From assembly GCF_014649715.1 (NCBI RefSeq), contig NZ_BMTO01000014.1:181875-245874 (forward strand): 64,000 nt of DNA. Reading direction: 5' to 3'. Shown one piece after another: positions 41,313 to 49,980 of this stretch. The notes beneath the pieces are model-generated. The model was given only the letters and a program-made list of their open reading frames with translations, was not told where the DNA came from and did not search any database. Origin of the DNA: Streptomyces lateritius. Its GTDB lineage: Bacteria > Actinomycetota > Actinomycetes > Streptomycetales > Streptomycetaceae. A program made the translations under genes and the position numbers. How positions within the stretch are numbered: the first letter of the stretch is position 1; the number at the start of each line of letters is the position of its first letter.

Positions 41313-41857
41313 ACACCGCTCCGCCCGGCAGCGGCCGGACCCTGGTCGCCGGAGTCGGCAACATCTTCCTCGGCGACGACGGCTTCGGCGTGGAGACGGT
41401 GCGCGCGCTGACCGGGCGCCAACTGCCCGAGCACGTCGAGGTCGTGGACATCGGAGTACGGGGCGTACACCTCGCGTACCAACTGCTCGACGGATACGAC
41501 ACGCTGATCCTCGTCGACGCCACGGCACGCGGCGGCGACCCGGGGGCCGTGTACCTCATCGAAGCGGGAACGCCGGGCGGCCTCGAGCCCGAGGGGGCCG
41601 TGCTGGACGGACACCACATGTCGCCCGACGCGGTCCTGGCCCTCCTGGACACCCTGTGTTCCGGCACCGGTGCGACGCCTCCGCGGCGCACGCTGGTGGT
41701 GGGATGCGAACCCGCGTCCGTCGAGGAGGGCATCGGCCTCAGCCCCGAGGTGGCCGCCGCCGTACCCGAGGCCGTTCGATGCGTCCTGGACCTCGTAGGC
41801 CCGAGCACCCATGAAGCACCCGGACGCAGTGCCGTGGCACGACCGGCCGGAACATGA
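41309..41857 (+). CDS. Hydrogenase maturation protease (HyaD/HybD-like)
   Basis: 182 residues from GTG 41309 (GTGA overlap). The family motif VAGVGNIFLGDDGFGVETV has the Gly-Asn and Asp-Asp-Gly-Phe-Gly signature, with the Ni-sensing acidic residue and a second acidic site at DIGVRGVHLAYQLLDGYDT. A conserved Asp lies at LILVDATARGGDPG, and HHMSPDAVLALLDTL carries the last conserved His. It should remove the 23-residue tail of HhyL after the His of DPCLPCGVH, once nickel is in place. It closes the tightly overlapping part of the operon. Confidence 0.92.
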   Translation: MNTAPPGSGRTLVAGVGNIFLGDDGFGVETVRALTGRQLPEHVEVVDIGVRGVHLAYQLLDGYDTLILVDATARGGDPGAVYLIEAGTPGGLEPEGAVLDGHHMSPDAVLALLDTLCSGTGATPPRRTLVVGCEPASVEEGIGLSPEVAAAVPEAVRCVLDLVGPSTHEAPGRSAVARPAGT

Positions 41858-41867
41858 GGAGCACACC

Positions 41868-41975
41868 ATGAAGAAGTCCGTGATCGGCAGCGCCGTGGCC
41901 GCTACCGCCCTGCTCGCCCTGGTCAGGCAGGTCCTGCCCGACATCAGGCGCTACCTGCGCATCCGCAGGATGTGA
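41868..41975 (+). CDS. DUF6893-type 35-residue small protein
   Basis: MKKSVIGSAVAATALLALVR followed by PDIRRYLRIRRM, from ATG 41868 with a GAGGAG ribosome site 6 bases upstream and 10 bases after the protease stop. One short hydrophobic helix with a strongly basic R-R-Y-L-R-I-R-R-M end: a membrane-associated small protein that is easily missed. Proteins of this form occur next to hydrogenase genes in Streptomyces. It might anchor the enzyme to the membrane, but that is inference. Confidence 0.7.
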   Translation: MKKSVIGSAVAATALLALVRQVLPDIRRYLRIRRM

Positions 41976-42110
41976 CGCGGCCGCTGCACCGAACGGGGGC
42001 ACGCGGGGTGCGGCACCGGCGAGTCACGGAGCCCGCCCCCGCAGCCCGCCGTGTAATGGTGCCCAGCGGACGGGCCGCACTCTGACCGGCCTGCGCCAGG
42101 ACGGAGACCG

Positions 42111-42506
42111 ATGCACGAGATGTCCATCGCGATGGCCGTTGTCGGCCAGGTGGAGGAAGCGGCCGCCAAGGCCGGCGGCGTCCGGGCTGTCACCTCCGTG
42201 CGGCTCCAGGTGGGCGAGCTGGCCGGGGTCGTCCCCGACGCACTGGCCTTCTGCTTCGAGCTCGCCTGCGTGGGGACCCTCCTGGAGGGCGCCGAACTGA
42301 TCGCCGAATCGGTGCCCGGCCGCGCCGGCTGCGCTACCTGCGTGGACGACTGGGCGGTCGGCACGCCTCCGCAACTGTGCTGCCCGGCATGCGGTCAGGC
42401 GACCGCCGAACTTCTCTCCGGCCGCGAGCTGCAGATCGTCAGTGTGCGGTGGGAAGACGGTCCGGCCCGTGACCGCACCCCAGAACCTGTCTCCGAGGAG
42501 CGCTGA
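42111..42506 (+). CDS. hypA: HypA, hydrogenase nickel metallochaperone
   Basis: 131 residues from ATG 42111. Starts MHEMSIAMAVVGQVEEAAAK, where the invariant M-H-E (His2, Glu3) forms the nickel site. The zinc site has four cysteines: GCATCVDDWAVG and CCPACGQATAEL. The length is slightly above the usual 113-120 owing to an acidic tail. Works with HypB to load Ni into the large subunit. A 135-base gap separates it from the small protein gene, so a second promoter is possible. hypB follows after three bases. Confidence 0.95.
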   Translation: MHEMSIAMAVVGQVEEAAAKAGGVRAVTSVRLQVGELAGVVPDALAFCFELACVGTLLEGAELIAESVPGRAGCATCVDDWAVGTPPQLCCPACGQATAELLSGRELQIVSVRWEDGPARDRTPEPVSEER

Positions 42507-42509
42507 ACC

Positions 42510-43337
42510 ATGTGCCGAGTCGTCGACCTGCAGCAGGCGGTCCTCGCCAAGAACGAGACCACCGCCCACGCGCTGCGCACCGGAATGGCAGCGCGGGGCA
42601 CCACCGTGATCAATCTGCTGTCCAGCCCAGGGAGCGGGAAGACGGCCCTGCTGGAAGGCGAACTCCTCCTCGCACGTGAGCGGGGAGTGCCGGTCGCCGC
42701 GCTGACCGCCGATCTCGCCACGGAGAACGACGCCAGGCGCCTGGCCCGCTCCGGCGTGCCGGTCAAGCAGGTCCTCACCGACGGACTGTGCCACCTCGAG
42801 GCGGACATGCTGGGCCGGCATCTGGAGGGATGGCTGCCGGACTCCACTCGGCTGGTGTTCGTGGAGAACGTCGGGAACCTGGTCTGCCCCGCCTCCTACG
42901 ACCTCGGTGAGGCCTTGCGGGTCGTACTCGCCTCGGTCACCGAGGGCGAGGACAAGCCGCTGAAGTACCCCACCGCCTTCGGCCTCGCCCAGCTCGTGGT
43001 GGTCACCAAGACCGACATCGCCGATGCCGTCGGGTTCGACGAGCCGGCGTTCCGCGCCCACGTCGAGCAGGTCAACCCCGGAGTGGAGGTGGTCCTGACC
43101 TCCGCCCGCCGGGGCGAAGGGCTGGGCGTGCTGCTCGACCGGGCGATGGCGGTGGCGGACGGAGAGCCGGCACACGAACCGGTCATGGGCCGCCGGCACC
43201 GAGGGCACCACCACACGGACGGCTCCCCGCAGACGAACGGTTCGCACCCCCACGCCCACCCCCACGACTGTGCGGATGATCCCGGGCAGTCCGCGTACGT
43301 GACATCCGCCGGCCCCTCCGCCCAGCCCCGCGCGTGA
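42510..43337 (+). CDS. hypB: HypB, nickel-insertion GTPase with a C-terminal His-rich tail
   Basis: 275 residues from ATG 42510. G1 loop NLLSSPGSGKTALLEGE, AALTADLATENDARRLA, the conserved ENVGNLVCPASYD (Cys at the metal-binding interface), the G4 VVTKTDIADAVGFD and a late TSARRGEGLGVLLDRA. The C-terminal 45 residues are rich in His (GRRHRGHHHTDG, SHPHAHPHDC), although most HypB proteins carry such a stretch at the N-terminus. It hydrolyses GTP to drive Ni transfer and may store Ni in the tail. Its stop overlaps hypF by four bases. Confidence 0.95.
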   Translation: MCRVVDLQQAVLAKNETTAHALRTGMAARGTTVINLLSSPGSGKTALLEGELLLARERGVPVAALTADLATENDARRLARSGVPVKQVLTDGLCHLEADMLGRHLEGWLPDSTRLVFVENVGNLVCPASYDLGEALRVVLASVTEGEDKPLKYPTAFGLAQLVVVTKTDIADAVGFDEPAFRAHVEQVNPGVEVVLTSARRGEGLGVLLDRAMAVADGEPAHEPVMGRRHRGHHHTDGSPQTNGSHPHAHPHDCADDPGQSAYVTSAGPSAQPRA

Positions 43338-45739
43338 GCGCTCCGCATCCGGGCACTGCCGGCGTCCCCGCACCACAGCGCCGCCGGGTCATGGTCCGGG
43401 GTGTCGTACAGGGCGTGGGTTTCCGGCCGTTCCTGTACGGCCTGGCCACGGCCATGGAGCTGTCCGGCCACGTGAGCAACACCGCGGAAGGCGTGGTGGC
43501 GGAGGTCGAGGGGGCACCCTCAGCCGTGGCACTGTTCTGCGACCGGATCGCCGCGGAAGCGCCCCCGCTGGCCGTGGTGGAGTCCGTCGACCACCAGGAC
43601 GTTCCCGCCTCCGGCGGTGCGGGGTTCACCATCATCGCCTCCCGGTCCGAGGGACCGGGGCGCACGCTGGTCTCGCCGGACGTGGCCACCTGTGCCGCAT
43701 GCCTCGCCGAGCTGGCCGATCCGGCCGACCGGCGCCACCGCCACCCGTTCATCACCTGCACGCACTGCGGCCCGCGCTTCACCATCGTCACCGGCCTGCC
43801 GTACGACCGGGCCCACACCACGATGGCCGGCTTCCCGATGTGTCCCGACTGCGCCCGCGAGTACGCCGATCCGGCCGACCGCCGGTTTCACGCGCAGCCC
43901 GTCGCCTGCCCCGCCTGCGGGCCCCGCCTGCGTCTGCTGCGCACCGGCGAGGACGGCACCCCCCGTGAGGTGCCCGCCGCGGACCCCGTCGCGGAGGCCC
44001 GCAGGCTCCTGGCCGACGGCGCCATCCTCGCCGTCAAGGGCCTCGGCGGCTATCACCTTGCGTGCGACGCCTCCCACGCCGAATCGGTGGCCCTGCTGCG
44101 CCGCCGCAAGGCCCGCGGCGACAAGCCCTTCGCCCTCATGGCCCGCGACAGCGCCGACATCGAGCACCTCGTGCACATCGGCCCCGCGGAGCGCGCCCTG
44201 CTGACCGGCGGAGCGCGGCCCATCGTCCTCTGCCGGCGCCGGGCCGTGCCACTACCGCGGCTCGGGGCCCCGGGAGTGTCGGACGCCGTCGCGCCCGCCA
44301 GCCCGGACCTGGGTGTCATGCTTCCGTACACACCCCTGCACCACCTGCTGCTCGGCCTGCCCGCAGACCCCGCAGGGCCGCGCCTGCTCGTCATGACCAG
44401 CGGGAACACGGCCGGCGAACCCATCGTCACCGACGACGCCCAGGCACTGGAGCGGCTGGCTCACCTGGCCGACGCCTGGCTCACGCACGACCGCCCGATC
44501 CAGGTGCCGTGCGACGACTCCGTGGTGCGGGTGTGCGACGGAGAACCCATGATCCTGCGCCGCTCACGCGGCTACGCCCCCCTGCCCATCACCCTGCCGG
44601 TGTCCGTCAGGCCCGCCCTCGCGGTCGGGGGAGACCTGAAGAACGCGTTCGGCCTGGCCGACGACCGCCGCGCCTGGCTGTCCGCCCACATCGGGGACAT
44701 GGACGACCTCGCCACGCAGTACGCCTTCGAGCGCGCCGAGCGGCAGCTGGAGTCGATCACGGGGGTGGCTCCCCTGGCGCTGGCCGCCGACCGGCACCCC
44801 GGCTACCGCTCCGGTCAGTGGGCCGAGCGGCACGCGGCCGGCCGGCCCCTCGTGCGGGTGCAGCACCATCACGCCCACGTCGCGGCGGCGATGTCCGAGC
44901 ACGGGCTGGACGGTACCCACCGGGTGATCGGCGTCGCCTTCGACGGCACCGGATACGGCGACGACGGGGCAGTGTGGGGCGGGGAGTTCCTGCTCGCCGA
45001 CTACGACGGCTTCACCCGGTTCGCCCACCTCGCCTATGTCCCGCTGCCGGGTGGCGACGCCGCCGTGCACCGGCCCTACCGCATGGCACTGGCACACCTG
45101 CGCGCGGCCGGCATCGCCTGGACGGACGACCTGCCCTGCGTGGCGGTCTGCCCGCCCGAGGAACGGCGGGTGCTGGAAGTCCAGATGAAGCGGAACCTGA
45201 ACTGCGCACCCACATCCAGCATGGGCCGGCTCTTCGACGCCGTGTCCTCGCTCGCGGGGGTGTGCCACCGGGTCGGATACGAGGCGCAGGCCGCCATCGA
45301 ACTGGAGGCCGCGGCGCTCACCGCCGGGAGCACCGAGAGCACCGAGGGCGCCGCGGAAGGTCGTACCGGCTACGCGTTCGCCCTCCGCCCTCCTGAGCGG
45401 GCCCTCGAGGCGGCGTGGACCGCTGACCCCGCGCCCGTCCTGGCGGCGATCGTGGACGACGTACGCGCCGGTGTCCCGTCGGCAGTCGTCGCGGCACGCT
45501 TCCACCGCGCGCTCGCCGCCCTCGTCCACCGCACCTGCGGCGTGGTACGCGAGCGGCACGGGCTGGACACCGTCGCCCTGACCGGCGGGGTGTTCGCCAA
45601 TGTGCTGCTCTCCTCGGCCTGCGCCGAGGCGTTGCGGAAGGACGGTTTCACGGTGCTGCGCCACAACCAAGTGCCCCCGAACGACGGGGGACTGGCGCTC
45701 GGCCAACTGGTGATCGCCGGCCACAGAACCGCCGACTGA
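43334..45739 (+). CDS. hypF: HypF, carbamoyltransferase
   Basis: 801 residues from GTG 43334. Domains: acylphosphatase (RRRVMVRGVVQGVGFRPFLY, residues about 15-105); two zinc fingers (CAACLAELADP, FITCTHCGPRF, MCPDCAREYAD, VACPACGPRL); YrdC-like (AILAVKGLGGYHLACDA, KARGDKPFALMARD, LLVMTSGNTAGEPIVTD); and Kae1/HypF C domain (VQHHHAHVAAAMSEHGL, VALTGGVFANVLLSSACAEA, NDGGLALGQLVIAG). All expected parts are present. It uses carbamoyl phosphate and ATP to pass a carbamoyl group to HypE for cyanide synthesis. Confidence 0.95.
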   Translation: MSAPHPGTAGVPAPQRRRVMVRGVVQGVGFRPFLYGLATAMELSGHVSNTAEGVVAEVEGAPSAVALFCDRIAAEAPPLAVVESVDHQDVPASGGAGFTIIASRSEGPGRTLVSPDVATCAACLAELADPADRRHRHPFITCTHCGPRFTIVTGLPYDRAHTTMAGFPMCPDCAREYADPADRRFHAQPVACPACGPRLRLLRTGEDGTPREVPAADPVAEARRLLADGAILAVKGLGGYHLACDASHAESVALLRRRKARGDKPFALMARDSADIEHLVHIGPAERALLTGGARPIVLCRRRAVPLPRLGAPGVSDAVAPASPDLGVMLPYTPLHHLLLGLPADPAGPRLLVMTSGNTAGEPIVTDDAQALERLAHLADAWLTHDRPIQVPCDDSVVRVCDGEPMILRRSRGYAPLPITLPVSVRPALAVGGDLKNAFGLADDRRAWLSAHIGDMDDLATQYAFERAERQLESITGVAPLALAADRHPGYRSGQWAERHAAGRPLVRVQHHHAHVAAAMSEHGLDGTHRVIGVAFDGTGYGDDGAVWGGEFLLADYDGFTRFAHLAYVPLPGGDAAVHRPYRMALAHLRAAGIAWTDDLPCVAVCPPEERRVLEVQMKRNLNCAPTSSMGRLFDAVSSLAGVCHRVGYEAQAAIELEAAALTAGSTESTEGAAEGRTGYAFALRPPERALEAAWTADPAPVLAAIVDDVRAGVPSAVVAARFHRALAALVHRTCGVVRERHGLDTVALTGGVFANVLLSSACAEALRKDGFTVLRHNQVPPNDGGLALGQLVIAGHRTAD

Positions 45740-45790
45740 CGCCCCACCCGCACGGCGGGTGCACGGACCACCACAGCGAGGAGAACCCCC

Positions 45791-46111
45791 ATGTGCCTGG
45801 CGGTACCCGGGAAAGTGATGGACATCGAGCTTCGTGACGGCACGCGTATGGCCACCGTCGACTTCGGCGGCGTCGTGAAGGAGGTGTGCCTGGAATACCT
45901 GCCGGACCTCCAGGTCGGCGAGTACGCGATCGTGCACGTCGGGTTCGCCCTCCAGCGCCTGGACGAGCAGTCGGCGAGGCAGACGCTCGACCTCTTCGCG
46001 ACTCTCGGGATGCTCCAGGAGGAGTTCGCAGACCCGTGGGAACTGGCCGCGGAGGCGGGCGGAGCCCCGTGGCCCGATGGCAGTGGAGCACCGCAGGAGG
46101 TCCAGAAGTGA
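45791..46111 (+). CDS. hypC: HypC, hydrogenase maturation chaperone
   Basis: 106 residues from ATG 45791. The invariant start MCLAVPGKVMDIE gives Cys2, which holds the Fe(CN)2CO unit with HypD. FGGVVKEVCLEYLPDLQVGE and YAIVHVGFALQRLDEQSA are the conserved OB-fold core. The tail is about 20 residues longer than typical HypC and ends GAPWPDGSGAPQEVQK. The stop overlaps hypD by four bases, coupling the two interacting proteins. Confidence 0.94.
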   Translation: MCLAVPGKVMDIELRDGTRMATVDFGGVVKEVCLEYLPDLQVGEYAIVHVGFALQRLDEQSARQTLDLFATLGMLQEEFADPWELAAEAGGAPWPDGSGAPQEVQK

Positions 46112-47232
46112 AGTACATCGACGAATTCCAGAACCCCGACCTGGCCCGGCGCCTGCTCGACGACATCCATTCCACGGTGACCAGACCATGGGCCCTGATG
46201 GAGGTGTGCGGGGGACAGACGCACACCATCATCCGGCACGGCATCGACCAGCTCCTCCCCGAACCGGTGGAGTTGATCCACGGGCCGGGCTGCCCCGTGT
46301 GTGTCACTCCGCTGGAGGTCATCGACAAGGCGATGGAGATCGCCTCCCGCCCCGAGGTGATCTTCTGCTCGTTCGGGGACATGCTCCGCGTCCCCGGCAC
46401 CGGCCGCGACCTGTTCCAGGTCCGCGCTGAGGGAGGCGACGTACGGGTGGTGTACTCCCCGCTCGACGCATTGCGGATCGCCAGGGAGAACCCGGATCGC
46501 GAGGTGGTGTTCTTCGGCATCGGCTTCGAAACCACCGCGCCGCCCAACGCCATGACGGTCCACCAGGCCCGCCGCCTGAGGATCCGGAACTTCAGCCTGC
46601 TGGTGTCCCACGTGCGGGTGCCTCCGGCGATCGAGGCGATCATGCGGTCCCCGGATTGCCGGGTCCAGGCCTTCCTCGCCGCGGGACACGTCTGCAGCGT
46701 CATGGGCATCGGCGAGTATCCCGCACTGGCCGACCGGTACCGGGTCCCCATCGTGGTCACCGGATTCGAGCCGCTGGACATCCTGGAAGGCGTACGCCGG
46801 ACCGTACGGCAGCTGGAGCGCGGCGAGCACACGGTCCAGAACGCCTACTCGCGTGCGGTCCGGCCCGAAGGGAACCCCTCCGCCCTGGCCATGCTGGAGG
46901 ACGTGTTCGAGGTCACCGACCGGGCCTGGCGCGGCATCGGAGTGATCCCCGACAGCGGCTGGCGGCTGTCCCCCCGCTACCGGGACTACGACGCCGAATA
47001 CCGCTTCTCGGTGACCGGCATCCACACCCAGGAGCCGGCCGAGTGCCGTAGTGGCGAGGTGCTGCAAGGCCTGCTGAAGCCGAACGAGTGCGAGGCGTTC
47101 GGTACCACCTGCACTCCCCGTAGCCCGCTCGGGGCCACGATGGTCTCCAGCGAGGGGGCGTGTGCCGCGTACTACCTCTACCGGCGCCTCGACACCACCA
47201 CCGCACCCCTGGAGGGGAGCCCCGTTGCCTGA
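46108..47232 (+). CDS. hypD: HypD, iron-cyanide scaffold
   Basis: 374 residues from GTG 46108, overlapping hypC. Signature motifs: WALMEVCGGQTHTIIRHGID, HGPGCPVCVTPLEVIDKA (conserved G-C-P-V-C), FCSFGDMLRVPGTGRDL and FFGIGFETTAPPNAMTV. The C-terminal [4Fe-4S] cysteines occur in PNECEAFGTTCTPRSPLGAT and SSEGACAAYYLYRR. With HypC it assembles the Fe(CN)2CO moiety. All catalytic cysteines appear intact. Confidence 0.95.
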   Translation: MKYIDEFQNPDLARRLLDDIHSTVTRPWALMEVCGGQTHTIIRHGIDQLLPEPVELIHGPGCPVCVTPLEVIDKAMEIASRPEVIFCSFGDMLRVPGTGRDLFQVRAEGGDVRVVYSPLDALRIARENPDREVVFFGIGFETTAPPNAMTVHQARRLRIRNFSLLVSHVRVPPAIEAIMRSPDCRVQAFLAAGHVCSVMGIGEYPALADRYRVPIVVTGFEPLDILEGVRRTVRQLERGEHTVQNAYSRAVRPEGNPSALAMLEDVFEVTDRAWRGIGVIPDSGWRLSPRYRDYDAEYRFSVTGIHTQEPAECRSGEVLQGLLKPNECEAFGTTCTPRSPLGATMVSSEGACAAYYLYRRLDTTTAPLEGSPVA

Positions 47233-48298
47233 CATCACCGAGCTCCGTGCGCCGGACCTCACCGCCTGGACCTGTCCGGCCCCGCTGCGCGACCATCCCC
47301 GGGTGGTCATGGGCCACGGCGGCGGTGGTGCACTCTCCGCCGAACTGGTCCAGCACATCTTCGCGCCTGCCTTCGGCGGAGAGGTCCTGGCTCAGCTGGG
47401 CGACTCCGCCGCCGTGTCCCTCGGCGGAGCCCGACTGGCATTCTCCACCGACTCCTTCGTCGTGCGGCCGCTGTTCTTTCCCGGCGGGAGCATCGGTGAC
47501 CTCGCCGTCAACGGCACCGTCAACGACCTGGCCATGAGCGGCGCCCGGGCCGCATACCTGTCCTGCGGATTCATCCTGGAGGAGGGTGCCGAGGTCGCCG
47601 TGGTGGGACGCGTGGCCGAGGCCATGGGTGCGGCCGCCCGAGCAGCTGGGGTGGAGGTCGCGACCGGCGACACCAAGGTCGTGGAAGCCGGCCACGGGGA
47701 CGGCATCTACATCAACACCTCCGGGATCGGTCTCATCCCGGCAGGGGTCGATCTGAGGCCGCAGCGCGTCGTCCCCGGTGATGTGGTGATCGTCAGTGGG
47801 GACATCGGCGTCCACGGCGTGGCGATCATGAGTGTGCGCGAGGGTCTGGAGTTCGGCGTCGAGATCGAGAGCGACTGCGCGGCTCTCGGCGGACTCGTCG
47901 AGGCCATGCTGGCGGTCACCCCGGACCTGCACGTCCTGCGGGATCCCACCCGGGGAGGCCTGGCCGCCGCGCTCAACGAGATCGCGGCCGCTTCCGGCAC
48001 CGGTGTGGTCATCCAGGAACGCAGCGTTCCCGTCCCGCCGACCGTGGCCAATGCCTGCGCCATCCTGGGCCTGGATCCGCTGTACGTGGCAAACGAGGGC
48101 AAGCTGGTCGCGTTCGTCCCCCGCGAGCACGCGGACGCGGTCCTGGACGCGATGCGCGCCCACCCCCTGGGCGCGGCGGCGACGGTGATCGGTGAGGCCG
48201 TGGAGGCCCACCCCGGCATGGTGGTGGCCCGCACGGGCCTCGGGGGCACGCGTGTTGTCGACCTGCCGATCGGGGAGCAGCTGCCCCGGATCTGCTGA
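47225..48298 (+). CDS. hypE: HypE, cyanide-forming dehydratase
   Basis: 357 residues. The TTG start at 47225 is chosen because a GGAGGGGAG ribosome site lies five bases upstream; it overlaps hypD by eight bases. PurM-like fold: RVVMGHGGGGALSAELVQHI, LAFSTDSFVVRPLFFPGGSI, GDLAVNGTVNDLAMSGARAA (the ATP site), VATGDTKVVEAGHGDGIYIN and RDPTRGGLAAALNEIA. It ends PRIC, the conserved C-terminal Cys that carries the thiocarbamate converted to thiocyanate. It is the last gene of the island. Confidence 0.96.
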   Translation: MPDITELRAPDLTAWTCPAPLRDHPRVVMGHGGGGALSAELVQHIFAPAFGGEVLAQLGDSAAVSLGGARLAFSTDSFVVRPLFFPGGSIGDLAVNGTVNDLAMSGARAAYLSCGFILEEGAEVAVVGRVAEAMGAAARAAGVEVATGDTKVVEAGHGDGIYINTSGIGLIPAGVDLRPQRVVPGDVVIVSGDIGVHGVAIMSVREGLEFGVEIESDCAALGGLVEAMLAVTPDLHVLRDPTRGGLAAALNEIAAASGTGVVIQERSVPVPPTVANACAILGLDPLYVANEGKLVAFVPREHADAVLDAMRAHPLGAAATVIGEAVEAHPGMVVARTGLGGTRVVDLPIGEQLPRIC

Positions 48299-48310
48299 CC
48301 GCATGTGACC

Positions 48311-48368
48311 GGCGGCGCCGTGACCGCGCCGCCATGTGACCGCGCCGCCGCGGGGGCGCGGCGGCGCG
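48311..48368 (+). terminator. Tandem GC-rich hairpins closing the hydrogenase island
   Basis: Hairpin 1: GGCGGCGC (48311-48318) with GCGCCGCC (48326-48333). Hairpin 2: CGCGCCGCCGCG (48341-48352) with CGCGGCGGCGCG (48357-48368) around GGGG. They begin 13 bases past hypE. Both strands could use them, since a gene converges from the right. Confidence 0.75.
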
Positions 48369-48380
48369 AGCCGGGCTGTG

Positions 48381-48770
48381 TCAGCCCCTCTTGTGCTTGT
48401 CGGGCGGGTCCTGCGGGTCCACGCCCGTGAAGGCCGAGGCGTCCTTGCTGCCGCTGGGCCGTTGGGATCGACCCTTGCGGCCCCGGTCGTGCATGCCTTC
48501 CTCGTCCTTCGCCTTGGCGTGGTCCTCCCCCCGGTCGCTGAGGCTCTTCACCGTGTCACCCGGCACCGGCGCCTTCTCCTCTCGGGAGACCTTCCGGCCC
48601 GGGCCCTTCCCGGGGGCGTACTCGTCCGTATGGAACGAACGGTGCGCGCTCGGGTTGTCCTGCTGGTGCGTCTCGTCCACATCCGGTGCCCAGCCGTGCT
48701 GGTGCTTGCCCTGGTGCCTGCTTGGCCCCTCGCCCTGTGACGGCTGGGACGACTCCGGCTTCTTCGCCAT
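48381..48770 (-). CDS. Hydrophilic hypothetical protein
   Basis: 129 residues from ATG 48770; the frame extends to 48866 but MAKKPESSQPSQGEG is the likely start. The composition is extreme: Lys, Gly, His, Asp and Gln dominate (HQGKHQHGWAPDVDETHQQD, DHAKAKDEEGMHDRGRKGR) and no hydrophobic core is visible, so it is probably intrinsically disordered, as in stress-induced or spore-associated Streptomyces proteins. No family recognised. It converges on hypE and shares its terminator region. Confidence 0.65.
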   Translation of the reverse strand: MAKKPESSQPSQGEGPSRHQGKHQHGWAPDVDETHQQDNPSAHRSFHTDEYAPGKGPGRKVSREEKAPVPGDTVKSLSDRGEDHAKAKDEEGMHDRGRKGRSQRPSGSKDASAFTGVDPQDPPDKHKRG

Positions 48771-49098
48771 GACCTGGCCTGCCTGTCCTGTGACGGTGAT
48801 GGCGGGTGGGTACGCGCGCCATCCCATGAATAGCTTGATTCTCCCACTTATGCCGAAATTCGCCATATGGGCACGGCCTGCCGCCGGGGCAATCCGTCCT
48901 GGGCGCGCTGGCTGGGCCGTACATCAAGCGCTGCTCTCCGAAAGCGGGGCGGCGTCGGCGCTGGGGTGCCTGTAGGGCTCGATGACCAGTACTTCTTCAG
49001 CTGTAGTTGTCACGGGAGCCGGTCAGGGCCAGTTGAGGTGGTCGGTCGCGTAGACGGAGGGGTTCGCCACTACGGCTTCGGGTTGGCGTATCCCTCGT
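48771..49098. other. Gene-free stretch
   Basis: No supported gene; it leads into the 62-base tandem repeat. Confidence 0.4.
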
Positions 49099-49232
49099 CG
49101 GCGGTGGCGTTGCCGCTGGTGTCAGGGCCTGGCAACGGCTGGTTCATCCTGAACGTGGGGCGGCGGTGGCGTTGCCGCTGGTGTCAGGGCCTGGCAACGG
49201 CTGGTTCATCCTGAACGTGGGGCGGCGGTGGC
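49099..49232. repeat. 62-base tandem duplication
   Basis: Two full units (49099-49160 and 49161-49222) begin CGGCGGTGGCGTTGCC and contain GTCAGGGCCTGGCAACGGCT, followed by the first ten bases of a third. The unit length is not a multiple of three, so any gene crossing it changes frame with copy number. The units are contiguous with no spacer. Confidence 0.85.
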
Positions 49233-49589
49233 ACTGATCCGAACGAGACGCCGGGTGCGGGCTCGGGTCATGTGGGTGCTCCTTGTGATGATGAGGCGAC
49301 GGCACGTGTTGGTTCGAGGGTCGTTCGGGTGGGGGGATGTCGTGTCGCCGGTGTTGTTTCGAGTGATGGGGTTGGGTCATTTGTCCTGTGGCCTGTGTCG
49401 GCCTGTGCGCTGGGCTTCGCTCAGCCTGGCTTCCCGAGCGCCGAGCGCAGACCGCCGAAGGAATGGGCGTGTCGGTCCATGGCCCCGACTGCCTCGCCCG
49501 GCGGACTCCGCGGCATGCAGGCCCAGCCAGGGGTCGGCCGCCCCAGGGTCGGGGGAGACAACCACAGCAAACGTCTCGGTCAGTGTGAG
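49233..49589. other. Gene-free stretch after the tandem repeat
   Basis: A minus-strand start (ATG near 49272: MTRARTRRLVRISATAA) runs into the repeat and stops; not a convincing gene. Nothing else supported. Confidence 0.35.
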
Positions 49590-49980
49590 GCCGGCAGCGG
49601 CGTGCGTAGTAGGCGTAGGTCAGTGCCAGCACCAGAGGGCCCCACAACATGCCTGGGGTGATGCAGACCTTCGCCAATACCTCCCACCCGACGCTGGAGA
49701 AGCCAACTCCGTCGAAGCCGGGGACGTGGAGCCAGTACAGCAGCGTGGGTGCCCAGAAGGCAGTCGCGCCCGGGCCGCCGAGCGCGGCGGGGACGATGGC
49801 TGCGAAGGGCGGAATGCGCCTTCCTCCGATGACCGGCAGCCAGGTGGGCGCCACCTCGCCCCACCCTCGTACCAGGCCGAAGGAGGGCAGCGCCAATGCC
49901 TCCGAGACGATGCTGAGTCCGAACACGTAGGGGACGGCCCACCACACCCACTCCGGTGCGTTCGGATCGATCATCTCCAT
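49590..49980 (-). pseudogene. Membrane protein fragment
   Basis: The minus strand reads DPNAPEWVWWAVPYVFGLSI, PSFGLVRGWGEVAPTWLPVI, PPFAAIVPAALGG, APTLLYWLHVPGFDGVGFSS and WGPLVLALTYAYYARR. These are membrane helices of a Streptomyces integral membrane protein. It begins without a proper upstream region (sequence before 49980 is another remnant), and the natural stop after about 49590 is lost, with the frame running on to 49144. Confidence 0.55.

Noticed and set aside
49099..49232. Tandem repeat considered as a CRISPR remnant or chaplin-like coding repeat
   Set aside because: The units are contiguous without spacers, 62 bases long and not in a consistent frame.
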